A stretch of DNA of 64,000 nt from Budorcas taxicolor (lineage: Eukaryota > Chordata > Mammalia > Artiodactyla > Bovidae): positions 930,001 to 994,000 of the forward strand of contig NW_026292661.1 in assembly GCF_023091745.1 (NCBI RefSeq). Reading direction: 5' to 3'. Each line of letters opens with the position of its first letter. Position 1 is the stretch's first letter. Made by a program: the position numbers and the translations under genes. Shown piece by piece: positions 1 through 10,542 of this stretch. Under the pieces are notes generated by a model. That model was given only the letters and a program-made list of their open reading frames with translations, did not search any database and was not told the DNA's origin.

Positions 1-816
1 GAGGGCCTCCTCTTGAGATGCGACGGGAACGCCGGGAACTCTTTCCCGACGAAGCAGGGAAAGGATCCCTCATCTCGAGCTACGAGGCGGAAACGGGGCT
101 CCTCTGGATGTGGGCGGGACCCTCGTGATTCCTCTCGAGTGGAGACGGGTATGTCGGGGAACTTCTTGATTTGCACCAAGGGTGTGAAGGACCCTTTCGA
201 AGTTCCAGAGGGGAGGTGTGATCAGCCTCGAGACGCCTCAGCGGAAATGGGCCTCATCTCGCCTGGAGGGGAGAACCTCCTGGATTTTCTCGAGTTGCGG
301 CAGGTCTTCTCGAGTTACGACGGGGACCTCAGGGACCCGCTCTGGTGGCCTCAGGAAAGGCCAGTCCCCATGCGAGTTGCTAGGGGACCTCTCGGGATTC
401 CTCTCCCGTCCATGCCGGGGCCTCAGTCCTTGTGTGGAGTCGGGGCCGGAACCTGAGGATTCCTCTCCAGTGTTGCCATGGATCTTGGGGTGCTTCTGAG
501 TCTCCCCAGGGGAGTCAGGCCTCGTCTCGAGTGGGGGCATGCACGTGCGCTTTCCTCCCGAGCTGCAGCAGTAGTGTCACGCTTCCTGTCACGTGGATCA
601 AGGGATCTGTGGCTTTCCCTCGAGGCTGTCCCTCGAGGCTTTCCCATGAGGCTTTCACACAGGGCTGTGCCACGTGCCACCTTGGTGTGAGTCGATCCTC
701 GGCGTGAAAGACGAGCCGGTGAAGGGAAAAGAGGTTCCTCTGGAATGGACTGAGACATCTGGGGGACTCTTGGAATGGTGGCACGACCCTGGAGTTCCTC
801 TCGCCGTTCCTGTTGA
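1..816. repeat. Monomer M1, class S, 816 bp; shows the 31-bp subrepeat register
   Basis: First full monomer in this phase. CTCGAG occurs at 74, 134, 227, 289, 309, 526, 619 and 632. The gaps 60, 93, 62, 217 and 93 are about 2, 3, 2, 7 and 3 times 31 bp, with one phase break of 20 bp (289 to 309) and one of 13 bp (619 to 632, the microtandem). This fits an ancestral subrepeat of about 31 bp. Private changes: gaggggagg near 207 and tttcacac near 653. Confidence 0.95.
619..670. repeat. 13-bp microtandem that sets monomer length (copy in M1)
   Basis: Four imperfect 13-bp units lie end to end: ctcgaggctgtcc, ctcgaggctttcc, catgaggctttca and cacagggctgtgc. Monomers of 816 bp keep four units, those of 803 bp have three. 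The same 13-bp loss or gain explains nearly every 803/816 difference in the window. In classes B, G, N and P the second unit reads ctccaggctttcc. Replication slippage or unequal exchange within this tract is the likely source. Confidence 0.9.
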
Positions 817-1632
817 GAGGGCCTCCTCTTGAGATGCGACGGGAAGGCCGGAAACTCTTTCCCGACGAAGCAGGGAAAGGATCCCTCATCTCGAGCTACG
901 AGGCGGAAACGGGGCTCCTCTGGATGTGGGCGGGACCCTCGTGATTCCTCTCGAGTGGAGACGGCTAGGTCGGGGAACTTCTTGATTTGCACCAAGGGTG
1001 TTAAGGAGCCTTTCGAAGTTCCAGAGGTGAGGTGTGATCAGCCTCGAGACGCCTCAGCGGAAATGGGCCTCATCTCGCCTGGAGGGGAGAACCTCCTGGA
1101 TTTTCTCGAGTTGCGGCAGTTCTTCTCGAGTTACGACGGGGACCTCAGGGACCCGCTCTGGTGGCCTCAGGAAAGGCCAGTCCCCATGCGAGTTGCTAGG
1201 GGACCTCTCGGGATTCCTCTCCCGTCCATGCCGGGGCCTCAGTCCTTGTGTGGAGTCGGGGCCGGATCCTGAGGATTCCTCTCCAGTGTTGCCATGGATC
1301 TTGGGGTGCTTCTGAGTCTCCCCAGGGGAGTCAGGCCTCGTCTCGAGTGGGGGCATGCACGTGCGCTTTCCTCCCGAGCTGCAGCAGTAGTGTCACGCTT
1401 CCTGTCACGTGGATCAAGGGATCTGTGGCTTTCCCTCGAGGCTGTCCCTCGAGGCTTTCCCACGAGGCTTTCCCACAGGGCTGTGCCACGTGCCACCTTG
1501 GTGTGAGTCGATCCTCGGCGTGAAAGACGAGCCGGTGAAGGGAAAAGAGGTTCCTCTGGAATGGACTGAGACATCTGGGGGACTCTTGGAATGGTGGCAC
1601 GACCCTGGAGTTCCTCTCGCCGTTCCTGTTGA
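817..1632. repeat. Monomer M2, class S, 816 bp
   Basis: Class S. Shares ctaggtcgg (near 964), gcagttctt (near 1115) and ggatcctg (near 1264) with M3 only, so M2 and M3 are sister copies. Confidence 0.95.
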
Positions 1633-2448
1633 GAGGGCCTCCTCTTGAGATGCGACGGGAAGCCCGGGAACTCTTTCCCGACGAAGCAGGGAAAGGATCC
1701 CTCATCTCGAGCTACGAGGCGGAAACGGGGCTCCTCTGGATGTGGGCGGGACCCTCGTGATTCCTCTCGAGTGGAGACGGCTAGGTCGGGGAACTTCTTG
1801 ATTTGCACCAAGGGTGTTAAGGAGCCTTTCGAAGTTCCAGAGGTGAGGTGTGATCAGCCTCGAGACGCCTCAGCGGAAATGGGCCTCATCTCGCCTGGAG
1901 GGGAGAACCTCCTGGATTTTCTCGAGTTGCGGCAGTTCTTCTCGAGTTACGACGGGGACCTCAGGGACCCGCTCTGGTGGCCTCAGGAAAGGCCAGTCCC
2001 CATGCGAGTTGCTAGGGGACCTCTCGGGATTCCTCTCCCGTCCATGCCGGGGCCTCAGTCCTTGTGTGGAGTCGGGGCCGGATCCTGAGGATTCCTCTCC
2101 AGTGTTGCCATGGATCTTAGGGTGCTTCTGAGTCTCCCCAGGGGAGTCAGGCCTCGTCTCGAGTGGGGGCATGCACGTGCGCTTTCCTCCCGAGCTGCAG
2201 CAGTAGTGTCACGCTTCCTGTCACGTGGATCAAGGGATCTGTGGCTTTCCCTCGAGGCTGTCCCTCGAGGCTTTCCCACGAGGCTTTCCCACAGGGCTGT
2301 GCCACGTGCCACCTTGGTGTGAGTCGATCCTCGGCGTGAAAGACGAGCCGGTGAAGGGAAAAGAGGTTCCTCTGGAATGGACTGAGACATCTGGGGGACT
2401 CTTGGAATGGTGGCACGACCCTGGAGTTCCTCTCGCCGTTCCTGTTGA
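1633..2448. repeat. Monomer M3, class S, 816 bp
   Basis: Sister of M2 by three shared variants. Private gatcttagg near 2110. Its head variant agcccggg (near 1661) is shared with M4. Confidence 0.95.
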
Positions 2449-3264
2449 GAGGGCCTCCTCTTGAGATGCGACGGGAAGCCCGGGAACTCTTTCCCGACGA
2501 AGCAGGGAAAGGATCCCTCATCTCGAGCTACGAGGCGGAAACGGGGCTCCTCTGGATGTGGGCGGGACCCTCGTGATTCCTCTCGAGTGGAGACGGGTAT
2601 GTCGGGGAACTTCTTGATTTGCACCAAGGGTGTGAAGGAGCCTTTCGAAGTTCCAGAGGTGAGGTGTGATCAGCCTCGAGACGCCTCAGCGCAAATGGGC
2701 CTCATCTCGCCTGGATGGGAGAACCTCCTGGATTTTCTCGAGTTGCGGCAGGTCTTCTCGAGTTACGACGGGGACCTCAGGGACCCGCTCTGGTGGCCTC
2801 AGGAAAGGCCAGTCCCCATGCGAGGTGCTAGGGGACCACTCGGAATTCCTCTCCCGTCCATGCCGGGGCCTCAGTCCTTGTGTGGAGTCGGGGCCGGAAC
2901 CTGAGGATTCCTCTCCAGTGTTGCCATGGATCTTGGGGTGCTTCTGAGTCTCTCCAGGGGAGTCAGGCCTCGCCTCGAGTGGGGGCATGCACGTGCGCTT
3001 TCCTCCCGAGCTGCAGCAGTAGTGTCACGCTTCCTGTCACGTGGATCAAGGGATCTGTGGCTTTCCCTCGAGGCTGTCCCTCGAGGCTTTCCCACGAGGC
3101 TTTCCCACAGGGCTGTGCCACGTGCCACCTTGGTGTGAGTCGATCCTCGGCGTGAAAGACGAGCCGGTGAAGGGTAAAGAGGTTCGTTGGGAATGGACTG
3201 AGACATCTGGGGGACTCTTTGAATGGTGGCACGACCCTGGAGTTCCTCTCGCCGTTCCTGTTGA
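2449..3264. repeat. Monomer M4, class S, 816 bp
   Basis: Most diverged S copy: gcgcaaatgg near 2690, ggatgggag near 2713, a GAATTC at 2843, and a cluster of changes giving ttcgttggg near 3183. The ggatgggag and gaggtgctagg variants recur in M8. Confidence 0.95.
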
Positions 3265-4080
3265 GAGGGCCTCCTCTTGAGATGCGACGGGAACGCCGGG
3301 AACTCTTTCCCGACGAAGCAGGGAAAGGATCCCTCATCTCGAGCTACGAGGCGGAAACGGGGCTCCTCTGGATGTGGGCGGGACCCTCGTGATTCCTCTC
3401 GAGTGGAGACGGGTATGTCGGGGAACTTCTTGATTTGCACCAAGGGTGTGAAGGAGCCTTTCGAAGTTCCAGAGGTGAGGTGTGATCAGCCTCGATACGC
3501 CTCAGTGGAAATGGGCCTCATCTCGCCTGGAGGGGAGAACCTCCTGGATTTTCTCGAGTTGCGGCAGGTCTTCTCGAGTTACGACGGGGACCTCAGGGAC
3601 CCGCTCTGGTGGCCTCAGGAAAGGCCAGTCCCCATGCGAGTTGCTAGGGGACCTCTCGGGATTCCTCTCCCGTCCATGCCGGGGCCTCAGTCCTTGTGTG
3701 GAGTCGGGGCCGGAACCTGAGGATTCCTCTCCAGTGTTGCCATGGATCTTGGGGTGCTTCTGAGTCTCCCCAGGGGAGTCAGGCCTCGTCTCGAGTGGGG
3801 GCATGCACGTGCGCTTTCCTCCCGAGCTGCAGCAGTAGTGTCACGCTTCCTGTCACGTGGATCAAGGGATCTGTGGCTTTCCCTCGAGGCTGTCCCTCGA
3901 GGCTTTCCCACGAGGCTTTCCCACAGGGCTGTGCCACGTGCCACCTTGGTGTGAGTCGATCCTCGGCGTGAAAGACGAGCCGGTGAAGGGAAAAGAGGTT
4001 CCTCTGGAATGGACTGAGACATCTGGGGGACTCTTGGAATGGTGGCACGACCCTGGAGTTCCTCTCGCCGTTCCTGTTGA
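3265..4080. repeat. Monomer M5, class S, 816 bp
   Basis: Close to the S consensus. Private gatacgcctcagtgg near 3494. Confidence 0.95.
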
Positions 4081-4896
4081 GAGGGCCTCCTCTTGAGATG
4101 CGACGGGAACGCCAGGAACTCTTTCCCGACGAAGCAGGGAAAGGATCCCTCATCTCGAGCTACGAGGCGGAAACGGGGCTCCTCTGGATGTGGGCGGGAC
4201 CCTCGTGATTCCTCTCGAGTGGAGACGGGTATGTCGGGGAACTTCTTGATTTGCACCAAGGGTGTGAAGGACCCTTTCGAAGTTCCAGAGGTGAGGTGAG
4301 ATCAGCCTCGAGACGCCTCAGCGGAAATGGGCCTCATCTCGCCTGGAGGGGAGAACCTCCTGGATTTTCTCGAGTTGCGGCAGGTCTTCTCGAGTTACGA
4401 CGGGGACCTCAGGGACCCGCTCTGCTGGCCTCAGGAAAGGCCAGTCCCCATGCGAGTTGCTAGGGGACCTCTCGGGATTCCTCACCCGTCCATGCCGGGG
4501 CCTCAGTCCTTGTGTGGAGTCGGGGCCGGAACCTGAGGATTCCTCTCCAGTGTTGCCATGGATCTTGGGGTGCTTCTGAGTCTCCCCAGGGGAGTCAGGC
4601 CTCGTCTCGAGTGGGGGCATGCACGTGCGCTTTCCTCCCGAGCTGCAGCAGTAGTGTCACGCTTCCTGTCACGTGGATCAAGGGATCTGTGGCTTTCCCT
4701 CGAGGCTGTCCCTCGAGGCTTTCCCACGAGGCTTTCCCACAGGGCTGTGCCACGTGCCACCTTGGTGTGAGTCGATCCTCGGCGTGAAAGACGAGCCGGT
4801 GAAGGGAAAAGAGGTTCCTCTGGAATGGACTGAGACATCTGGGGGACTCTTGGAATGGTGGCACGACCCTGGAGTTCCTCTCGCCGTTCCTGTTGA
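4081..4896. repeat. Monomer M6, class S, 816 bp
   Basis: Private gccaggaac near 4111, gaggtgagatc near 4292, tctgctggcc near 4421 and cctcacccg near 4481. Length unchanged. Confidence 0.95.
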
Positions 4897-5712
4897 GAGG
4901 GCCTCCTCTTGAGATGCGACGGGAACGCCGGGAACTCTTTCCCGACGAAGCAGGGAAAGGATCCCTCATCTCGAGCTACGAGGCGGAAACGGGGCTCCTC
5001 TGGATGTGGGCGGGACCCTCGTGATTCCTCTCGAGTGGAGACGGGTATGTCGGGGAACTTCTTGATTTGCACCAAGGGTGTGAAGGACCCTTTCGAAGTT
5101 CCAAAGGTGAGGTGTGATCAGCCTCGAGACGCCTCAGCGGAAATGGGCCTCATCTCGCCTGGAGGGGAGAACCTCCTGGATTTTCTCGAGTTGCGGCAGG
5201 TCTTCTCGAGTTACGACGGGGACCTCAGGGACCCGCTCTGGTGGCCTCAGGAAAGGCCAGTCCCCATGCGAGTTGCTAGGGGACCTCTCGGGATTCCTCT
5301 CCCGTCCATGCCGGGGCCTCAGTCCTTGTGTGGAGTCGGGGCCGGAACCTGAGGATTCCTCTCCAGTGTTGCCATGGATCTTGGGGTGCTTCTGAGTCTC
5401 CCCAGGGGAGTCAGGCCTCGTCTCGAGTGGGGGCATCCACGTGCGCTTTCCTCCCGAGCTGCAGCAGTAGTGTCACGCTTCCTGTCACGTGGATCAAGGG
5501 ATCTGTGGCTTTCCCTCGAGGCTGTCCCTCGAGGCTTTCCCACGAGGCTTTCCCACAGGGCTGTGCCACGTGCCACCTTGGTGTGAGTCGATCCTCGGCA
5601 TGAAAGACGAGCCGGTGAAGGGAAAAGAGGTTCCTCTGGAATGGACTGAGACATCTGGGGGACTCTTGGAATGGTGGCACGACGCTGGAGTTCCTCTCGC
5701 CGTTCCTGTTGA
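4897..5712. repeat. Monomer M7, class S, 816 bp
   Basis: Private ccaaaggtg near 5102, gcatccacg near 5434, ggcatgaaag near 5598 and gacgctggag near 5683. Last pure S monomer. Confidence 0.95.
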
Positions 5713-6515
5713 GAGGGCCTCCTCTTGAGATGCGACGGGAACGCCGGGAACTCTTTCCCGACGAAGCAGGGAAAGGATCCCTCATCTCGAGCTACGAGGC
5801 GGAAACGGTGCTCCTCTGGATGTGGGCGGGACTCTCGTGATTCCTCTCGAGTGGAGACGGCTAGGTCGGGGAACTTCTTGATTTGCACCAAGGGTGTGAA
5901 GGAGCCTTTCGAAGTTCCAGAGGTGAGGTGTGATCAGCCTCGAGACGCCTCAGCGGAAATGGGCCTCATCTCGCCTGGATGGGAGAACCTCCTGGATTTT
6001 CTCGAGTTGCGGCAGGTCTTCTCGAGTTACGACGGGGACCTCAGGGACCCGCTCTGGTGGCCTCAGGAAAGGCCAGTCCCCATGCGAGGTGCTAGGGGAC
6101 CACTCGTAATTCCTCTCCCGTCCATGCCGGGGCCTCAGTCCTTGTGTGGAGTCGGGGCCGGAACCTGAGGATTCCTCTCCAGTGTTGCCATGGATCTTGG
6201 GGTGCTTCTGAGTCTCCCCAGGGGAGTCAGGCCTCGTCTCGAGTGGGGGCATGCACGTGCGCTTTCCTCCCGAGCTGCAGCAGTAGTGTCACGCTTCCTG
6301 TCATGTGGATCAAGGGATCTGTGGTTTTCCCTCGAGGCTTTCCCACGAGGCTTTCCCACAGGGCTGTGCCACGTGCCACCTTGGTGTTAGTCGATCCTCG
6401 GCGTGAAAGACGAGCCGGTGAAGGGAAAAGAGATTCCTCTCTAATGGACTGAGACATCTGGGGTACTCTTGGAATGATGGCACGACCGTGGAGTTCCTCT
6501 CGCCGTTCCTGTTGA
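5713..6515. repeat. Monomer M8, S/H-like hybrid, 803 bp: edge of the homogeneous block
   Basis: The first 500 bases are class S with M4-type variants (ggatgggag, gaggtgctagg). From tcatgtggatc near 6300 onward it carries the three-unit microtandem and the H-type tail gagattcctctctaatgg and gaatgatggcacgaccg. The switch lies between about 6212 and 6302. This monomer joins the simple array to the higher-order region. Confidence 0.85.
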
Positions 6516-7318
6516 GAGGGCCTCCTCTTGAGATGCGACGGTGACACCGGGAACCCTTGCCCGAAGAAGCAGGGAAAGGATCCCTCATCTCGAGATACGG
6601 GGCGGAAACGGGGCTCCTCTGGATGTGGGCGTGACCCTCGTGTTTCCTCTCGAGTGGAGACGGGTATGTCGGGCAACTTCTTGATTTGCACCAAGGGTTT
6701 GAAGGACCCTTTCGAAGTTCCAGAGGTGAGGTGTGATCAGCCTCGAGAAGCCTCAGCGGAAATGGTCCTCATCTCGCCTGGAGGGGAGAACCTCCTGGAT
6801 TTTCTCGAGTTGCGGCAGGTCTTCTCGACTTACGACGGGGACGTCAGGGACCCGCTCTAGTGGCCTCAGAAATGGCCAGTCCGCATGCGAGTTGATAGCG
6901 GCCCTCTCGGGATACCTCTCCCGTCCATGCCGGGGCCTAAGACCTTGTGTGGAGTCGGAGCCGGAAACTGAGGATTCCTCTCCAGTGTTGCCATGGATCT
7001 TGGGGTGCTTCTGAGTCTCCCCAGGGGAGTCAGGCCTCGTCTCGAGTGGGGGCATGCACGTGCGCTTTCCTCCCGAGCTGAAGCAGTAGTGTCACGCTTC
7101 CTGTCATGTGGAACAAGGGATCTGTGGTTTTCCCTCGAGGCTTTCCCACGAGGCTTTCCCACAGGGCTGTGCCACGTGCCACCTTGGTGTGAGTCGATCC
7201 TCGGCGTGAAAGACGAGCCGGTAAAGGGAAAAAAGGTTCCTCTGGAAAGGACTGAGACATCTGGGGGACTCTAGGAATGGTGGCACGACCCTGGAGTTCC
7301 TCTCGCCGTTCCTGTTGA
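6516..7318. repeat. Monomer M9, class A, 803 bp
   Basis: Class A markers: cggtgacaccggg, gggcgtgaccc, tcgagaagcctc, gagttgatagcgg, gagctgaagcag and gtggaacaaggg. Differs from M36 and M40 in gggtttgaagg and cccgtcc. Confidence 0.93.
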
Positions 7319-8121
7319 GAGGGCCTCCTCTTGAGATGCGACGAGAACGCCGGGAACTCCTGCTCGACGAAGCAGGAAAAGGATCCCTCATCTCGAGATA
7401 CGGGGCGGAAACGGGGCTCCTCTGGATGTGGGCGGGACCCTCGTGTTTCATCTCGAGTGGAGACGGGTATGTCGGGCAACTTCTTGATTTGCACCAAGGG
7501 TGTGAAGGACCCTTTCGAAGTTCCAGAGGTGAGGTGAGATCAGACTCGAGACGCCTCAGCGGAAATGGTCCTCATCTCGCCTGGAGGGGAGAACCTCCTG
7601 GATTTTCTCGAGGTGCGGCAGGTCTTCTCGACTTACGACGGGGACGTCAGGGACCCGCTCTAGTGGCCTCAGAAATGGCCAGTCCGCATGCGAGTTGCTA
7701 GCGGCGCTCTCGGGATACCTCTCCCGTCCATGCCGGGGCCTAAGACCTTGTGGGGAGTCGGGGCCGGAACCTGAGGATTACTCTCCAGTGTTGCCATGGA
7801 TCTTGGCGTGCTTCTGAGTCTCGCCAGGGGAGTCAGGCCTCGTCTCGAGTGGGGGCATGCACGTGCGCTTTCCTCCCGAGCTGCAGCAGTAGTGTCACGC
7901 TTCCTGTCACGTGGTTCAAGGGATCTGTGTCTTTCCCTCGAGGCTTTCCCTCCAGGCTTTCCCACAGGGCTGTGCCACGTGCCACCTTGGTGTGAGTCGA
8001 TCCTCTGCGTGAAAGACGAGCCGGTGAAGGGAAAACAGGTTCCTCTGGAATGGACTGAGACATCTGGGGGACTCTTGGAATGGTGGCACGACCCTGGAGT
8101 TCCTCTCGCCGTTCCTGTTGA
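7319..8121. repeat. Monomer M10, class B, 803 bp
   Basis: Class B markers: cctgctcgacgaagcagg, gtttcatctcgag, gaggattactctcc, gagtctcgccagg and cctctgcgtg. Private cgaggtgcgg near 7609 and agcggcgctctc near 7700. Confidence 0.93.
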
Positions 8122-8924
8122 GAGGGCCTCCTCTTGAGATGCGACGGGAACGCCGGGAAGTCTTTCCCGACGAAGCAGGGATAGGATCACTCATCTCGAG
8201 CTACGAGGCGGAAACGGGGCTCCTCTGGATGTGGGCGGGACCCTCGTGTTTCCTGTCGAGTGGAGACGGGTATTTCGGGGAACTTCTTGATTTGCACCAA
8301 GGGTGTGAAGGACCCTTTCGAAGTTCCAGAGTGGAGGTGTGATCAGCCTCGAGACGCCTCAGCGGAAATGGGCCTCATCTCGCCTGGAGGGGAGAACCTC
8401 ATGGATTTTCTCGAGTTGCGGAAGGTCTTCTCGAGTTACGACGGCGACCTCAGGGACCCGCTCTGGTGGCCTCAGGAAAGGCCAGTCCCCATGCGAGTTG
8501 CTAGGGGCCCTCTCGGGATACCTCTCCCTTCCATGCTGGGGCCTAAGACCTTGTGTGGAGTAGGGGCCGGAACGTTAGGATTCCTCTCCAGTGTTGCCAT
8601 GGATCTTGGGCTGCTTCTGAGTCTCCCCAGGGGAGTCAGGCCTCGTCTCGAGTGGGGGAATGCACGTGCGCTTTCCTCCCGAGCTGCAGCAGTAGTGTCA
8701 CGCTTCCTGTCATGTGGATCAAGGGATCTGTGGTTTTCCCTCGAGGCTTTCCCACGAGGCTTTCCCACAGGGCTGTGCCACGTGCCACCTTGGTGTGAGT
8801 CGGTCCTCGGCGTGAAAGACGAGCCGGTGAAGGGAAAAGAGGTTCCTCTGGAATGGACTGAGACATCTGGGGGACTCTTGGAATGGCGGCACGACCCTGG
8901 AGTTCCTCTCGCCGTTCCTGTAGA
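8122..8924. repeat. Monomer M11, class C, 803 bp
   Basis: Class C markers: gggaagtctttccc, ataggatcactc, ggtatttcggg, ccagagtggagg, gttgcggaagg, gaacgttagg, gggggaatgcacg and aatggcggcac. Ends in gtagagaggccc, a one-base variant of the monomer boundary. Confidence 0.93.
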
Positions 8925-9739
8925 GAGGCCCTCCTCTTGAGATGCGACGGGAACGCCGGGAACTCTTTCCCGACGAAGCAGGGATAGGTTCCCTCATCTC
9001 GAGCTACGAGGCGGAAACGGGGCTCCTCTGGATGTGGGCGGGACCCTCGTGTTTCCTCTCGAGTGGAGACGGGTATGTCGGGTAACTTCTTGATTTGCAC
9101 CAAGGGTGTGAAGGACCCTTTCGAAGTTCCAGAGGTGAGGTGTGATCAGCCTCGAGACGCCTCAGCGGAAATGGGCCTCATCTCCCCTGGAGGGGAGAAC
9201 CTCATGGATTTTCTCGAGTTGCGGCAGGTCTTCTCGAGTTATGACGGGGACCTCAGCGACCCGCTCTGGTGGCCTCAGGAAAGGCCAGTCCCCATGCGAG
9301 TTGCTAGCGCCCTCTCGGGATACCTCTCCCGTCCATGCCGGGGCCTAAGACCTTGTGGGGAGTCGGAGCCGGAAACTGAGGATTCCTCTCCAGTGTTGCC
9401 ATGGATCTTGGGGTGCTTCTGAGTCTCCCCAGGGGAGTCAGGCCTCGTCTCGAGTGGGGGCATGCACGTGCACTTTCCTCCCAAGCTGCAGCAGTAGTGT
9501 CACGCTTCCTGTCACGTGGATCAAGGGATCTGTGGCTTTCCCTCGAGGCTGTCCCTCGAGGCTTTCCCACGAGGCTTTCCCACAGGGCTGTGCCACGTGC
9601 CACCTTGGTGTGAGTCGATCCTCGGCGTGAAAGACGAGCCGGTGAAGGGAAAAGAGGTTCCTCTGGAATGGACTGAGACATCTGGGGGACTCTTGGAATG
9701 GTGGCACGACCCTGGAGTTCCTCTCGCCGTTCCTGTTGA
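8925..9739. repeat. Monomer M12, class E, 815 bp
   Basis: Class E markers: ataggttccctc, gggtaacttc, ctcatggattttc, cagcgacccg, cgtgcactttcctcccaagc. The one-base loss in gctagcgccctc is shared with M43, so it is a real class variant. Confidence 0.93.
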
Positions 9740-10542
9740 GAAGGCCTCCTCTTGAGATGCGACGGGAACGCCGGGAATTCTTTCCCGACGAAGCAGGGAA
9801 AGGATCCCTCATCTCGAGCTACGAGGCGGAAACGGGGCTCCTCTGGATATGGGCGGGACCCTCGTGATTCCTCTCGAGTGGAGACGGGTATGTCGGGCAA
9901 CTTCTTGATTTGCACCAAGGGTCTGAAGGACCCTTTCGAAGTTCCAGAGATGAGGTGTGATCAGCCTCGAGACGCATCAGCGGAAATGGGCCTCATCTCG
10001 CCTGGAGGGGAGAACCTCCTGGATTTTCTCGAGTGGCAGCAGGTCTTCTCGAGTTACGACGGGGACCTCAGGGACCCGCTCTTGTGGCCTCAGGCAAGGC
10101 CAGTCCCCATGCGATTTCTAGGGGCCCTCTCGGGATACCTCTCCCTTCTATGCCGGGGCCTAAGACCTTGTGTGGAGTCGGGGCCGGAACTTGAGGATTC
10201 CTCTCCAGTGTTGCCATGGATCTTGGGGTGCTTCTGAGTCTCCCCAGGGGAGTCAGGCCTCGTCTCGAGTGGGGGCATGCACGTGCGCTTTCCTCCCGAG
10301 CTTCAGCAGTAGTGTCACGCTTCCTGTCATGTGGATCAAGGGATCGGTGGTTTTCCCTCGAGGCTTTCCCACGAGGCTTTCCCACAGGGCTGTGCCACGT
10401 GCCACCTTGGTGTGAGTCGATCCTCGGCGTGAAAGTCGAGCCGGTGAAGGGAAAAGAGGTTCCTCTGGAATGGACTGAGACATCTGGGGGACTCTTGGAA
10501 TGGTGGCACGACCCTGGAGTTCCTCTCGCCGTTCCTGTTGGA
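9740..10542. repeat. Monomer M13, class K, 803 bp
   Basis: Class K markers: gggaattctttcccg, ggatatgggcggg, gacgcatcagcgg, gcgatttctagg, gagcttcagcag, ggatcggtgg and aaagtcgagcc. An extra g near 10541 offsets the class-wide one-base loss in gcgatttctagg. First monomer of the first 7-mer. Confidence 0.93.

Larger units (their letters stand above)
1..6250. repeat. Homogeneous 816-bp monomer block (class S)
   Basis: Seven monomers in a row are exactly 816 bp, and an eighth begins as the same class. They differ by only a few substitutions each and share markers rarely found later, such as cctcagtccttgtg near unit base 421 and cgtgattcctctcgag near unit base 125. No multi-monomer periodicity is obvious, although M2 and M3 share three private changes and M4 and M8 share three others. 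This is the pattern of a simple, recently homogenised array rather than a higher-order one. The right edge lies inside M8, between about 6212 and 6302. Confidence 0.9.

Noticed and set aside
13..456. Plus-strand open frame of 147 codons recurring in most monomers
   Set aside because: It begins at a TTG, has no initiation context, lies wholly inside the repeat, and is broken by one-base variants in many monomers (for example the stop near 4299 in M6 and the A-class stop after ccgctc). It overlaps equally long frames on both strands and shows no recognisable domain.
74..637. CTCGAG palindromes as regulatory operators
   Set aside because: They recur with the 31-bp subrepeat register, which explains them as fossil subrepeat sequence rather than placed binding sites.
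423..995. Minus-strand open frame of 190-214 codons, recurring in many monomers
   Set aside because: It spans the monomer boundary, shifts in length with the 13-bp copy change and class variants, and its translation is low-complexity Arg/Ser/Pro-rich, as expected of GC-rich repeat sequence.
9301..9315. One-base deletion gctagcgccctc as an assembly error
   Set aside because: The same deletion is in M12 and M43, 25 kb apart, and those monomers share other E-class variants, so it is a real class marker.
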